This document shows, piece after piece, positions 1 to 7,466 of a stretch of DNA of 20,285 nt. The notes below the pieces were generated by a model, which was given only the letters and a program-made list of their open reading frames with translations, was not told the DNA's origin and made no database searches. The position numbers and the translations under genes are program-made. Origin of the DNA: a virus; IMG/VR virus record IMGVR_UViG_3300037070_001097, positions 1 through 20,285 of that record; one strand, 5' to 3'. Numbering within the stretch: position 1 is the first letter of the stretch; every line of letters begins with the position of its first letter.

Positions 1-1973
1 ACCATACCGTCCGCCATGTCACGGCCGATTGCCGCGAAGAGCAGAGACGGCGACTTCGCTCTCGCCTCCGAGCGCGCAGCAGTTTCAGCTGCCCTTACCG
101 CCCCCGCGGCCGTCGCGGCGATGCCCGCTACCTGAGAGCTAATCCCCGCCTGGATACCCTGCCCGAGCGATACGCCGATGCTCCGCCCCACCGCACCAAC
201 CGGGCCGATAGCCGCGGTCAGAGCAGGAGGAATCTCCTTAGTGCGCTTGGCGTAGTCAGCCGCCGCTGCTGCGTTCTTCGCGAAGTTCTCCGCGGCCGCC
301 GAGAGCTTCGGGTTGGATTCCGCCGTCTTCTCGGAGACGTTGTGCGCCGCCTTCGCGAGTCGCGCCATCTCTTCTCCGTACCTCTTAACGACAACGTGAG
401 CCTCAGCTTCCTTCCCCGAGCGCTGTAGATTCGCCGCGAGCTTCCCGAGTTCTGTGGTCGAGGTGGCTGCTTCCGTGCGGAGCTCCTTCAGCGACGAGGC
501 CTGCTTGCGGGTAGAGGTTACGAGAGCCTCGTTGGAATCTCGTACCTCTAGCTCCGCCCGCTTACGGCCGGAATACGCCCGCTCGACATCGAGCTGGGCC
601 TGCTTGAACTCGTCGGTGCCCTTCTTTCCTTCTTTCTCGATCTGATTCCGGCGTTGCAGCGCAGTCGTGACGTCGAGCGTGGCCTGCTTCAGAGCGATGT
701 TCGCGTCACGCAGACGCTGTTGCCCGTGAGCCGCGTCGGAAGTGGCGGTCTTCAGAGCATCGATTGCCGCCCGCTGTCTGTCGATTGAGGTCGCTACGTC
801 GTCGCTCGCAATCTTCGTCTTGTAGAACGCGAACGCGAGCAGTCCTACCCCGGCGGTCAGCAGTCCTATCGGGCTAATGAGACTGGCTAGGCCCACTCCG
901 CTAGCAGCGAGCCGCATCTGTACCAGGGCAGCGTTGACCGCGGTAGCCACCTTATGGAACGCGACCATAGAGACAATCGCAACGCCGAACGACTGCCCTA
1001 AGCTAGAGACGCCGAATGAGAACACCGGGCTAGCGATAGCTAGCAGGGTCGGAAGTAGTTCCCTGGCTGACTGGATAAACCCGAGAACGGCCTGCTTGAC
1101 GTTCAGGAACGTAGGGATAAGAGCATTGATAGCCGTCGTGATGTGCGGCCCTACCGCCTCGGACAGCCTGGTGCCCCACTCGGTAACGACAGGGATCACC
1201 TGGGTGATAACTCCGAGTAGAGCGACAGCGGCGGGCATCAGCGCAGTGCCGATTGCTGCCGCGGAGTTCTCCAGCTCTGCCTTCAGGATGCGCTGCTGGT
1301 TCGCCAGCGACTCTGACGTTCGCCCGAAGTCGCCCTGGGTATCGGCGGTGTCCTTGAAGATGATGGCCGCCGTCGCTGCGGCCTTGGCCTGTGCGTCGAT
1401 AGCTCCCTTGCCGCTATAGAGCCCCATCTCGAGCGCCTGCGCTTTGATGCGGGCTTCGTTCAGGAACACGCCGAAGCGGCGTAGCGGCTCCGACTGTCCA
1501 GCTAGGCCGGACTGAAGCGCCATGAGCGTTTCCTCGGGAGAGGCGTTGTTGAAGGAGGCCATGTCCGCGGCCAACTCCACGAAGTCCTTCGACATCCCCG
1601 CGGCGTCCTTGCGGGCAAAGCCCATCGGGACGAGCATGTTGCCGAACGTGCCCGCGGCCTCGAGAGCAGCGCGCTGGGAGAGGCCGAAGGAGCTAGCGAG
1701 TCCTTCCGACCACTTGTGGACTTCCTTCGAGGACTTGCCGAACACTACGCCCGTCTTCGTGAGTTGCTCTCCCAGGTCGGAGGCAGCGTCTATGGACTTG
1801 ACGATGCCTACCGCGAGCCCCGCGGCCATCGCAGCGCCGGCTACTACAGCGGCCTTGCCGAGCTTCGCGAACGCAGTACCGAGACGAGACGAGCTCTGGC
1901 CGGCCTTCGAGAAGGCTTTGTTCAGACTAGAGGCATCGCCGATGATCTCGACTTGCAGCTTCCTACTCGCCAT
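1..1973 (-). CDS. Tail tape measure protein (N-terminal 657 residues, runs off left edge)
   Basis: Scaffold that sets tail length and is ejected ahead of DNA. The frame is open from ATG at 1973 to the window edge, so the C terminus is missing. A hydrophobic Ala/Gly-rich stretch lies at about residues 36-58. The segment at about 130-185 (DMASFNNASPEE, then GLAGQSEPLRRFGV) matches the conserved core of the TP901-type tape measure family. A further hydrophobic segment lies near 360-382, followed by a long charged, heptad-like region at about 395-500 and then Ala-rich sequence. The start is supported by GAGGAGG six bases upstream of ATG and sits only three bases after the stop of the frameshifted chaperone frame, the standard position for this gene. 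Family and N terminus are confident; total length is unknown. Confidence 0.95.
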   Translation of the reverse strand, partial: MASRKLQVEIIGDASSLNKAFSKAGQSSSRLGTAFAKLGKAAVVAGAAMAAGLAVGIVKSIDAASDLGEQLTKTGVVFGKSSKEVHKWSEGLASSFGLSQRAALEAAGTFGNMLVPMGFARKDAAGMSKDFVELAADMASFNNASPEETLMALQSGLAGQSEPLRRFGVFLNEARIKAQALEMGLYSGKGAIDAQAKAAATAAIIFKDTADTQGDFGRTSESLANQQRILKAELENSAAAIGTALMPAAVALLGVITQVIPVVTEWGTRLSEAVGPHITTAINALIPTFLNVKQAVLGFIQSARELLPTLLAIASPVFSFGVSSLGQSFGVAIVSMVAFHKVATAVNAALVQMRLAASGVGLASLISPIGLLTAGVGLLAFAFYKTKIASDDVATSIDRQRAAIDALKTATSDAAHGQQRLRDANIALKQATLDVTTALQRRNQIEKEGKKGTDEFKQAQLDVERAYSGRKRAELEVRDSNEALVTSTRKQASSLKELRTEAATSTTELGKLAANLQRSGKEAEAHVVVKRYGEEMARLAKAAHNVSEKTAESNPKLSAAAENFAKNAAAAADYAKRTKEIPPALTAAIGPVGAVGRSIGVSLGQGIQAGISSQVAGIAATAAGAVRAAETAARSEARAKSPSLLFAAIGRDMADGM

Positions 1974-1976
1974 CGC

Positions 1977-2503
1977 TCACCTCCTCTTGCTCGCCTCGCG
2001 CTCGGCCTTCTTCGCGGCTTTCTCCTGGGCGTACAGATCCCCGCATATGTCCTGCCACTCCCGCAGCGTCAGTTCCTCAATATCCCAGGGCGCTAGCCAG
2101 GGAGCGGCGTAGCGGAGTCCAGGTGACCAGAGCTCTCGATAGTCAAAGAGTTCTGCCCGTTCTCCGTTACGCCCTCGGCTGGGGGGCCGGTGTCAGGCAC
2201 CTCCTCATCGGCCTCACCGAAGCTCGCCAGCTCGAGTTCTCCCGCTTCCGCGAGAGTAAACTCCGGCCGCCTGCGTCGGACGATGACGAACGCGAGCGCC
2301 ACCTGTACGTCGGCGTCGTAGAACTCCAGCTCCGAGAACGGCGTAGGCTCCATGTAGGGAGCACCGTCCAGCAGCACGAACTCACCGCTCGCGGTTGTCT
2401 TCGGCCGCTGGCAGATGCGCTGTATCTCCTGCATCTCCTTCAACTTGAGCCGGTCGAGGTCGTACTCCTCCCCCTCGATCCAGATAGTCCCGAGTCGGGA
2501 CAT
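1977..2503 (-). CDS. Tail assembly chaperone, -1 frameshift fusion (gpG-T type)
   Basis: Predicted 175-residue product made when ribosomes slip back one base at CCCCCCA (2186-2180). Residues 1-108 come from the upstream chaperone frame. The next 67 residues come from the -1 frame, which is open from the slip site to TGA at 1979-1977. That tail contains LRYAAPWLAPWDIEELTLREWQ written across the join region and ends in a Lys/Glu/Ala-rich segment. The -1 frame has no useful start of its own, ends three bases before the tape measure ATG, and lies where lambda G/GT-type pairs sit. In such phages the G and G-T products bind the tape measure protein during tail assembly and are absent from virions. 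The open frame and its position are seen directly; use of this exact slip site is inference. Confidence 0.8.
2093..2503 (-). CDS. Tail assembly chaperone, unshifted product (gpG type)
   Basis: 136-residue protein from ATG at 2503. The N terminus contains a short beta-like start and then DLDRLKLKEMQEIQRI, typical of small siphovirus tail chaperones placed between the major tail protein and the tape measure gene. The middle contains FYDADVQVALAFVIVRRRRP and the C terminus is acidic and low in complexity. The zero frame ends at TAG (2095-2093), but the -1 frame continues, giving the longer fusion annotated separately. It lies 15 bases downstream of the gp10-like gene, with a purine-rich GGAGGGAGG-like ribosome site in the gap. 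It should act in the cytoplasm on the tape measure protein during tail assembly. The assignment rests on position, frameshift arrangement and general sequence character. Confidence 0.85.
   Translation of the reverse strand: MSRLGTIWIEGEEYDLDRLKLKEMQEIQRICQRPKTTASGEFVLLDGAPYMEPTPFSELEFYDADVQVALAFVIVRRRRPEFTLAEAGELELASFGEADEEVPDTGPPAEGVTENGQNSLTIESSGHLDSATPLPG
2180..2186 (-). promoter_or_regulatory. Programmed -1 frameshift slippery heptamer C CCC CCA
   Basis: On the minus strand the chaperone frame reads GGC CCC CCA, so the heptamer fits X XXY YYZ with zero-frame codons CCC and CCA. After slipping, both tRNAs still read proline codons (CCC CCC). The -1 frame is then open for 67 codons to the stop just before the tape measure gene. 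I saw no better heptamer between here and the zero-frame stop at 2093. I did not establish a downstream stimulatory structure. Confidence 0.65.
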
Positions 2504-2518
2504 ACTGCCTCCCTCCAG

Positions 2519-2911
2519 TTAGATGAACCCGTTCCCGTCTGCGATGCGGTCTATGAAATCCCCCATCGCTTCCACGATGTCGGGGGCTGTCTCCTCTACG
2601 GCGGGGTCCATCGCCTCTTCGAGCAGGAGTCGCCCCAGGTTCGGGCGCGAGATGCGCCGACGGCTACGCGCGGCGGGCACCATGTAGACAACGCCCTTCG
2701 CGGTAGATACGCCGATGCGCATGCCCGCCCAGTGCGGAGATCGGGGCATGTTGCGAATGCGCCCGAGAGCCAGTTCCTCCGCCTTCTCTGCCGCCGGCTC
2801 TGCGGCCTTCTTGAGCTCCTTCGTCAGCCCTTTGTTGAGGTCCTTCGAGATGCGCTTGAAGTCCCTCGTAAGCTCGCGGAGCCCCGTGACCTTGAGTGCT
2901 CCGGTTGCCAC
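2519..2911 (-). CDS. HK97 gp10-like neck/tail completion protein
   Basis: 130-residue protein. It starts at GTG 2911, which directly abuts the stop of the major tail protein gene. The N terminus KVTGLRELTRDFKRI, a long charged helix to about residue 50 (KELKKAAEPAAEKAEELA), then RSPHWAGMRIGV, YMVPAARSRR and RPNLGRLLLEEAMDPAVEE follow the HK97 gp10-like pattern: a helix, a small beta sheet and a C-terminal helix. Members of this family sit at the head-tail junction or tail end and complete the tail tube. Genes of this family more often precede the major tail protein gene, whereas here it follows. It is coupled to the tail tube gene and precedes the chaperones. The family call is reasonably sure; the precise neck role is not. 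Confidence 0.75.
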   Translation of the reverse strand: MATGALKVTGLRELTRDFKRISKDLNKGLTKELKKAAEPAAEKAEELALGRIRNMPRSPHWAGMRIGVSTAKGVVYMVPAARSRRRISRPNLGRLLLEEAMDPAVEETAPDIVEAMGDFIDRIADGNGFI

Positions 2912-3346
2912 CTACGGGCCTGCTACTGCCGTGCCCCAGACGAAGGACGAGTTGGGAGCCGGCGCGAAGTTCACCGTGATCTCCTCACCCTCGTTCAACG
3001 ACGCACCCACCGGGTAGCTGAAGCAGCTAGCCGTGCCCCCGTACCAGGGGTTGGTGCCGGACGTACCTGCGTCCGAGTCGGGCTGCACCCAGAACTTGAA
3101 CACCGAGCCGCCTGCGTACAGCGGGTAGATGGTCTGGTGCGGGCCGCCTGCCGCGTAGTCCATGCGGAAGGACACGTCGACTCCCTGCTCCGCCACGCCC
3201 GGCAGGAACTCCTTAGCGCCTAGCGGGGAGAAGCCGGAAACGTCCACCTTCTCTTTCTCGTCCGAGATCTGGACATCGAACCCCCAGCCGGACAACTGAA
3301 CTGCTCCGACTACGATCTTCCAGTCGGTAGCGAGCTTCTTCGCCAC
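2912..3346 (-). CDS. Major tail (tube) protein
   Basis: 144-residue protein, probably the subunit of the stacked tail-tube rings. It starts at GTG 3346 with AAGGAG five bases upstream, one of the better ribosome sites in the window, fitting a highly made protein. Motifs typical of the family are EKEKVDVSGFSPLGAKEF at about residues 30-47, GVDVSFRMDY, TIYPLYAGGSVFKFWVQP and a late beta-rich region with NPWYGGTASC. Length is at the short end for siphovirus tube proteins. The 50-base gap upstream (3347-3396) separates it from the glycosyltransferase cassette; I see only a weak imperfect hairpin there and no clear promoter. The next gene, gp10-like, abuts it. Ser/Thr-rich surface stretches make it a candidate glycosylation target, but that is inference. 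Confidence 0.85.
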   Translation of the reverse strand: MAKKLATDWKIVVGAVQLSGWGFDVQISDEKEKVDVSGFSPLGAKEFLPGVAEQGVDVSFRMDYAAGGPHQTIYPLYAGGSVFKFWVQPDSDAGTSGTNPWYGGTASCFSYPVGASLNEGEEITVNFAPAPNSSFVWGTAVAGP

Positions 3347-3396
3347 ATCAACTCCTTTCCGTGCTTTGCCCCGAGAGCGCTAGTGCGCCTCAGATT

Positions 3397-4026
3397 CTAC
3401 GCCGTCGCGAGGACGGCTCTCGCGCGGGAGATATAGAGCTCCCGATTCGCAAGAGTGATCTCACCAACTCGCGGATTCCGCGAAGGCTGGGAGGTCGTGC
3501 TTTCCTTGTGCTCTAGCCCTACGGATACGTCACGTAGAGCCATACCCCTAGCTCTAGCTTCGAGCGAGAGCAGGTTGTCGGAGTAGTACGCAGGCTCCTC
3601 GAGCTCCGTAGAGAAGCCGCCTAGAGCGCGTAAGTCCGAAGTCATTCCCGCGAGGCACCAGCCGTCGAGGTACGGCATCGCTACCCCGTCGACGTCAGCG
3701 TGCCTGTCGTAGCGCAGATGCCCTGCCAGCTCCCCCGGCTCGAGCGCGGCGCGTATCTCGTCCAGCCACCCCCTCCTCCCGAGTCGGACATCGTTGTTGA
3801 GGAAGAGCACCGCATCCGTCGAGGCCTTGCGCAGCCCGATGTTGCTAGCGCGGCTGAACCCGAGGTTGCGCCTAGTCCGAACGTGCGCAAACGGCAGCGG
3901 GCGGGTGGAGGCGTTGTCGATGATGATGCTCTCATCCCCTGGCTCCATCTCCGGCAGTAGCGCCTCGAAGTAGTCGTCCGCCAGCTCGAGGTGGTCGAGC
4001 CAGGGCGTGACGATTGCGATGTTCAC
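3397..4026 (-). CDS. Family 2-like glycosyltransferase (GT-A fold)
   Basis: 209-residue enzyme predicted to transfer a sugar from a nucleotide donor. The GT-A hallmarks are clear: a beta strand MNIAIVTPWL at the start, IIIDNAS at 34-40 binding the nucleotide, NLGFSRASNIGL at 54-65, and the metal-binding LFLNNDV at 74-80 (NND in place of DXD). An acceptor-side segment DGWCLAG lies at 121-127. This pattern resembles rhamnosyltransferase-like GT2 enzymes. The ATG at 4026 overlaps the preceding stop as ATGA, so it is translationally coupled. It is the last gene of the cassette and lies immediately before the major tail protein gene. Donor and acceptor are unknown; a virion protein or a growing glycan on one is my inference. 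Confidence 0.9.
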   Translation of the reverse strand: MNIAIVTPWLDHLELADDYFEALLPEMEPGDESIIIDNASTRPLPFAHVRTRRNLGFSRASNIGLRKASTDAVLFLNNDVRLGRRGWLDEIRAALEPGELAGHLRYDRHADVDGVAMPYLDGWCLAGMTSDLRALGGFSTELEEPAYYSDNLLSLEARARGMALRDVSVGLEHKESTTSQPSRNPRVGEITLANRELYISRARAVLATA

Positions 4027-4538
4027 CGGGAGACGTCAACGCCGCTGATGGCGTTGTGCAGGCTCACCACGTCGGGGAGCCACGCTACCTCAGCAGCAGC
4101 GAGAACTTCCTGCAGCCAGTAGCAGTCACCGTTGTAGTCCAGCGGGATGCGCCTATCTCCGATCCATTGCCGCTTGATGAACGCCTGCCCTGCGTCAATG
4201 AAGCCTAACTCGGTAGAGCCTGCGGTAAGGACGCGCCCGTCGGTACGGAGTTGGGATACGACTACGGCGTCTACGCCCGGTCGAGCACTTACCACTACCT
4301 CGAATACATCCGGGTGTGCCAAGGTGTCATCGTCCAGAATCCACACCCAGCCATCATCGAACGTGTCTAGCATCTCGTTCTTCAGGTACTGCCCGCCGAC
4401 GTGCTGGCGCTCCAGGTCTAGCTTCCAATGCCAGATGACGTTGATATCTGACGAATACTTCTGCGCCTCGTACAAGCTCTCCGCTACCCGCCCCAGGTTC
4501 TCCGGGCGCGATACCGCCGTCAGCACATGGAGCCTCAT
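4023..4538 (-). CDS. Small glycosyltransferase-like protein (GT-A fold)
   Basis: 171-residue protein beginning MRLHVLTAVSRPENLGRV, the usual opening strand and loop of GT-A sugar transferases. The metal-binding motif is visible as WVWILDDDT at 64-72. A later DYNGDCYWLQE at 134-144 sits where the acceptor-binding aspartate region is expected. It is shorter than most GT2 enzymes and lacks an obvious C-terminal extension. The ATG at 4538 overlaps the methyltransferase stop as ATGA, and its own stop overlaps the next glycosyltransferase start. Substrates cannot be read from sequence. It is divergent from the other three small GT-A proteins in the cassette, so each may add a different residue. Confidence 0.75.
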   Translation of the reverse strand: MRLHVLTAVSRPENLGRVAESLYEAQKYSSDINVIWHWKLDLERQHVGGQYLKNEMLDTFDDGWVWILDDDTLAHPDVFEVVVSARPGVDAVVVSQLRTDGRVLTAGSTELGFIDAGQAFIKRQWIGDRRIPLDYNGDCYWLQEVLAAAEVAWLPDVVSLHNAISGVDVSR

Positions 4539-5209
4539 CGCGTCAGGCTCCAGCAGGAACTGAGCCCCGGCCCCTCTATCTCGCCGGGATGGAGGTAGGA
4601 GCCGACGTAGCTAGCTTCGAGCCCTGCCTGTTGCGCTATCGAGATGACTTCGGCGCTAGACCAGGCGTGCGTGATGGGCGCTTCTCCGTCTGCTAGCGCA
4701 GCGAACGTCTCGGGGTTGCCGCCCGCTATCCGGCGGTAGAAGTCGGAGCCGGAGTCGTACACCATCATGCGTATCTCGCCATCGGGGTTCAGGGCTCCGC
4801 GTAGCCGCTTCAGCGTCTGCACGGGGTTCGGAGTGTGGTGGATGACGCCGGCCGTATGAACGTAGTCCACCTGCTCTAGCGGAGCCGTGCCCCACATCGT
4901 GCGGTAGTTGTCGAACCCGTGCGCCTTGCAGCGAGCTCGCGTCATCTGGATGGCCTTCGGGGAGACGTCGTAGGCATAGACCATCTCCGCACCGCTAAGC
5001 AGGAACCCCACCACGTCGTGCCCTGGGCCGCAGCCGTAGTCCAGTACCGTCAGCCCCGGCTTCTGCGTAGGCATCAGGTCGAGCAGGCCGGGGTAGGTGG
5101 CGTTGCGTCGGTCCATCATCGCTAGCGACTGCTCCGCGGTGACGTCGAGCGGTACGTCCGCTACCTGATGCAGCGACCAGTGATCTATCGAGCGTTGCGC
5201 GAGGCTCAC
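4535..5209 (-). CDS. Class I SAM-dependent methyltransferase
   Basis: 224-residue enzyme with a Rossmann-type SAM-binding core: motif I VLDYGCGPG at 55-63, acidic D81 after strand beta-2 (YAYDVSP), and a post-core VIHHTPNP at 122-129 typical of Methyltransf_11/12-like proteins. The N-terminal 45 residues (RSIDHWSLHQV, DRRNATYPGLL) resemble the cap found in sugar or small-molecule methyltransferases. It starts at GTG 5209, overlapping the previous stop as GTGA; its own stop overlaps the next start as ATGA. Placed among glycosyltransferases it most likely O- or N-methylates a sugar or the reducing end of a glycan, an inference from context. A protein methyltransferase role cannot be excluded. 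Confidence 0.88.
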   Translation of the reverse strand: MSLAQRSIDHWSLHQVADVPLDVTAEQSLAMMDRRNATYPGLLDLMPTQKPGLTVLDYGCGPGHDVVGFLLSGAEMVYAYDVSPKAIQMTRARCKAHGFDNYRTMWGTAPLEQVDYVHTAGVIHHTPNPVQTLKRLRGALNPDGEIRMMVYDSGSDFYRRIAGGNPETFAALADGEAPITHAWSSAEVISIAQQAGLEASYVGSYLHPGEIEGPGLSSCWSLTR

Positions 5210-5784
5210 TTCAGCCCCGCCGCGCGTAGGGAGTTCAGCTGCGCTTCGCTATGCGCTAGCCGCTCCGGGGTATCTATGCGCCCTACCTGTTCCCAGTGAT
5301 GTACGAAGGCGTAGGAGTGGAACATGCGCGTCTCGATACCAAGCAGACGCGCCTTCTCCGACAGCCAGACGTCGGCGCCGTAGTCAATCTCCGGCCACGG
5401 GCCTATGCGCTCGTACTGGCTGCGCGTCATCAAAGGGATGCGGGTGAAGTGCGGCGTACCTCCGTCGCCGCCGTCTACTACGTTGTCCCAGGGGCCGTCG
5501 GCGGAGTGGTTGAGCACCTTCGGGGCGGGGAGCTCGTCGTGGGAGTCGAGCCAGGGCAGCGCTTCTTCCCACCAGCCGGGTAGCGGCTCTAGGTCGTCGC
5601 TCGTGAAGTGGAGCCGGTCGCCCTTCGCCCTGCGAAAGCCTTCATTGCATGCGGTAGGCCAGTTGGCGTAGTCGTGCATATGGATGAACTCGACAGCGAA
5701 AGGTGTAGTAGCGGAGTACGCAGCTACGCAGCGCTCCCAACTCTCCTCGCGCCCTTCGATTGTAGGAATGACTATCGAGAGCAT
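5206..5784 (-). CDS. Small family 2-like glycosyltransferase
   Basis: 192-residue protein beginning MLSIVIPTIEGREESW, the opening of GT2 enzymes. The donor/metal motif is present as LHFTSDDLEPLPGW at 58-71 (SDD as DXD). A later FTRIPLMTRSQYERIGPWPE segment and DYGADVWLSEKARLLG at 134-149 correspond to the acceptor loop and the conserved [DE]D-W-type helix seen in many capsule or phage GT2 proteins. VHHWEQVG follows near 161. The start abuts the asparagine-synthetase stop (TAGATG), and the stop overlaps the methyltransferase start. It should act in the cytoplasm with the other cassette enzymes. Sugar donor and acceptor are unknown. Confidence 0.85.
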   Translation of the reverse strand: MLSIVIPTIEGREESWERCVAAYSATTPFAVEFIHMHDYANWPTACNEGFRRAKGDRLHFTSDDLEPLPGWWEEALPWLDSHDELPAPKVLNHSADGPWDNVVDGGDGGTPHFTRIPLMTRSQYERIGPWPEIDYGADVWLSEKARLLGIETRMFHSYAFVHHWEQVGRIDTPERLAHSEAQLNSLRAAGLK

Positions 5785-6642
5785 CTAGACCAGCGCTGTC
5801 TGCCCTGCGCAGAGGTCGAGCCACCACTTGCGATCCCAGGGCTTGTCCGCGTCGGGCACGTAGCCGATGCGGTCACCGATGAAGTCTCGCAGCGGCCCTT
5901 GCGCCCATTCGACATACGGAACAGGAAAGCCCTTTTTGTCCTTGCGCTCGAGAATCCCGTCAGGTACCAGCCCGCGCATAGCCTGCTTCAGCGCTGCCTT
6001 CCCTACGCGCTCCATCGGCTCGAGGCTCATCACGTAGTCGATGAGCGGCTGGTACTCCGCCATCGGAGCCTTCGCCTTGAGGCCGTGCGCCTTCGTGACT
6101 TGCTCGTCTACGCGCAGGAGCGCCGACAGGTGCTCCCACTCCCAGGCCAGAGCTTCCTCGAGCGTCTCCGGATAGCCCTCGGGCTGGCGGTAGTTCTCGT
6201 AACCCTCGGGCATCGGCAGCCCCGCTACTGCGATGAGGCGCGCGTAGCCTCCGAAGAGCTCGTCGCCGCCTTCGCCGGATAGCACCGTCTCGACTTCCTC
6301 GGAGACGTACTGCGCCACCATGTACTGCCCGAACGTACCCGGCCCCTCGAACGGGGGATCGAGGGACCGGAGACAGGCATCGATGTTGTCGATGAAGTCC
6401 TGCGGCGTAATCTCAATCTCGTGCCACTCGCGCCCCTGCGCCACGATGCGCGCCCACGGCCGTTCGTCGTACAGGAAACCCTGGTAGTAGCCGGTAAAGA
6501 CGGGCAGCTCCGGCGCGAGCATGGCGACGGTAGATGAGTCGATACCGCCGCTGAGCAGTACCCCTATGCTCGAGCCTTCTTCGTAGGCCGCTTCAACCGC
6601 ATCGGTCAGTAGGTCGCGGAGTTTCTCGGGGTTGAGTGTCAT
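5785..6642 (-). CDS. Asparagine-synthetase-type amidotransferase, synthetase domain only
   Basis: 285-residue protein matching the C-terminal ATP-dependent synthetase half of AsnB-like enzymes. The PP-loop SGGIDSS lies at 31-37, the second signature LSGEGGDELFGGY at 121-133, and the C-terminal RKDKKGFPVPYVEW at 233-246. These enzymes adenylate a carboxylate and replace AMP with ammonia. The usual N-terminal glutaminase domain with a Cys2 nucleophile is absent: the protein begins only about 27 residues before the PP-loop. The true start is ATG 6642, overlapping the epimerase stop as ATGA; an in-frame extension upstream lies inside the epimerase gene. In a glycosyltransferase cassette it probably amidates a uronic acid or other carboxylated sugar, using free ammonia or a host glutaminase subunit. 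The function is inferred; the domain is clear. Confidence 0.9.
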   Translation of the reverse strand: MTLNPEKLRDLLTDAVEAAYEEGSSIGVLLSGGIDSSTVAMLAPELPVFTGYYQGFLYDERPWARIVAQGREWHEIEITPQDFIDNIDACLRSLDPPFEGPGTFGQYMVAQYVSEEVETVLSGEGGDELFGGYARLIAVAGLPMPEGYENYRQPEGYPETLEEALAWEWEHLSALLRVDEQVTKAHGLKAKAPMAEYQPLIDYVMSLEPMERVGKAALKQAMRGLVPDGILERKDKKGFPVPYVEWAQGPLRDFIGDRIGYVPDADKPWDRKWWLDLCAGQTALV

Positions 6643-7466
6643 CGTCCCTCCAGGGTGAGATGAGTGTAAGTGTCCTCGACTCCGTGCTCTTCGTACCACG
6701 CCACGGTGCGCGCGATGCCCGTAGCCATTGGAGTACCGACGCGGGGCACGCCGTTCATCTCATAGTGCGGTACGTCGTCTACCGGCTTGTCGATGAGGTT
6801 GCAGGCGGGCTCCGCGCCGAGTACGTCTCCGATCATCCCCGGCAAGTCCTGAATCGCCGTCTCCGTGCCGCTGCGCACGTCGACAACTCCCGTCTCAGTG
6901 CCCTGCAGCACTCGCTCTACCAAGTCCTCGATGAACACGAAGTCGCGCGTCACGTCCCGAACCACCGTGCACGTCTCTCCGGCCTTGATTCGCCTGTAGA
7001 ACGTCGGGATAGGCCCGGATAGGTTCCTAGGCCCGTAGACGCTCGCAAGCCGGTACACAGTCAATGGCTGCCCGCTAAGACGTAGGTAGTGCTCGCCCGC
7101 GATCTTCGAGATGGCGTAGCTGGAGATAGGCGGCAGCACCGTCTGGAAGTAGATGATGCGCGCGTTGTGGTGCTTCGCTACGGCGGCTACGTTGATGGCG
7201 CCGGCCACGTTGACGTCGGTATCCCGGTGCCACTTCAGCGGGTCTTTGTAGCTGGCGGCGCAGTGGATGACGAGACGGGGCTTGAAGTCGTTTGCGAGGT
7301 CGTACAGCGTAGAGCGGTCGCAGATGTCTAGCGAAACCGCGGGCCAGTTCGACTCCCGCCCAGTCTCGAAGTTGTCTACGCCCATTACAACGTTTCCGGC
7401 TCCAGTGAACGCTTCGGCTAGATGGCTCCCGATAAATCCCGCCGCACCAGTAAGAAGGATTCTCAT
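6639..7466 (-). CDS. NAD-dependent epimerase/dehydratase (extended SDR)
   Basis: 275-residue nucleotide-sugar-modifying enzyme. The Rossmann motif GAAGFIGSH is at 7-15 and the acidic residue D31 suits NAD. DICD at 47-50 and the catalytic Tyr-Lys pair YAISK at 117-121 are present, followed by GEHYLRL and VYRLASVYGPRN at 137-148, as in UDP-glucose 4-epimerase and dTDP-glucose dehydratase relatives. The C terminus has RDFVFIEDLVERVL at 174-187. The loop before the active-site Tyr (QTVLPPISS) is shorter than usual, so the exact chemistry (epimerase, dehydratase or reductase) is open. ATG 7466 overlaps the previous stop as ATGA. In context it likely makes or interconverts the nucleotide sugar used by the neighbouring transferases. 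Confidence 0.9.
   Translation of the reverse strand: MRILLTGAAGFIGSHLAEAFTGAGNVVMGVDNFETGRESNWPAVSLDICDRSTLYDLANDFKPRLVIHCAASYKDPLKWHRDTDVNVAGAINVAAVAKHHNARIIYFQTVLPPISSYAISKIAGEHYLRLSGQPLTVYRLASVYGPRNLSGPIPTFYRRIKAGETCTVVRDVTRDFVFIEDLVERVLQGTETGVVDVRSGTETAIQDLPGMIGDVLGAEPACNLIDKPVDDVPHYEMNGVPRVGTPMATGIARTVAWYEEHGVEDTYTHLTLEGR

Noticed and set aside
877-1419. Plus-strand frames over the tape measure gene (also 1522-2112)
   Set aside because: The minus strand there is one long tape measure frame with family motifs; the plus-strand frames have none.
2123-3223. 366-codon open frame on the plus strand
   Set aside because: It is antisense to the chaperone, gp10-like and tail tube genes, is Arg/Leu-rich as expected from the reverse of GC-rich codons, and shows no motif.
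3347-3396. Possible terminator between the last glycosyltransferase and the tail tube gene
   Set aside because: Only a weak stem (GAGGCGC with GCGCTCTC, one bulge) and no U-tract.
1-4000. Many CTAG sites
   Set aside because: CTAG is often scarce in bacteria, but a rough count here is near the number expected from composition, and GCTAGC codon pairs explain many.
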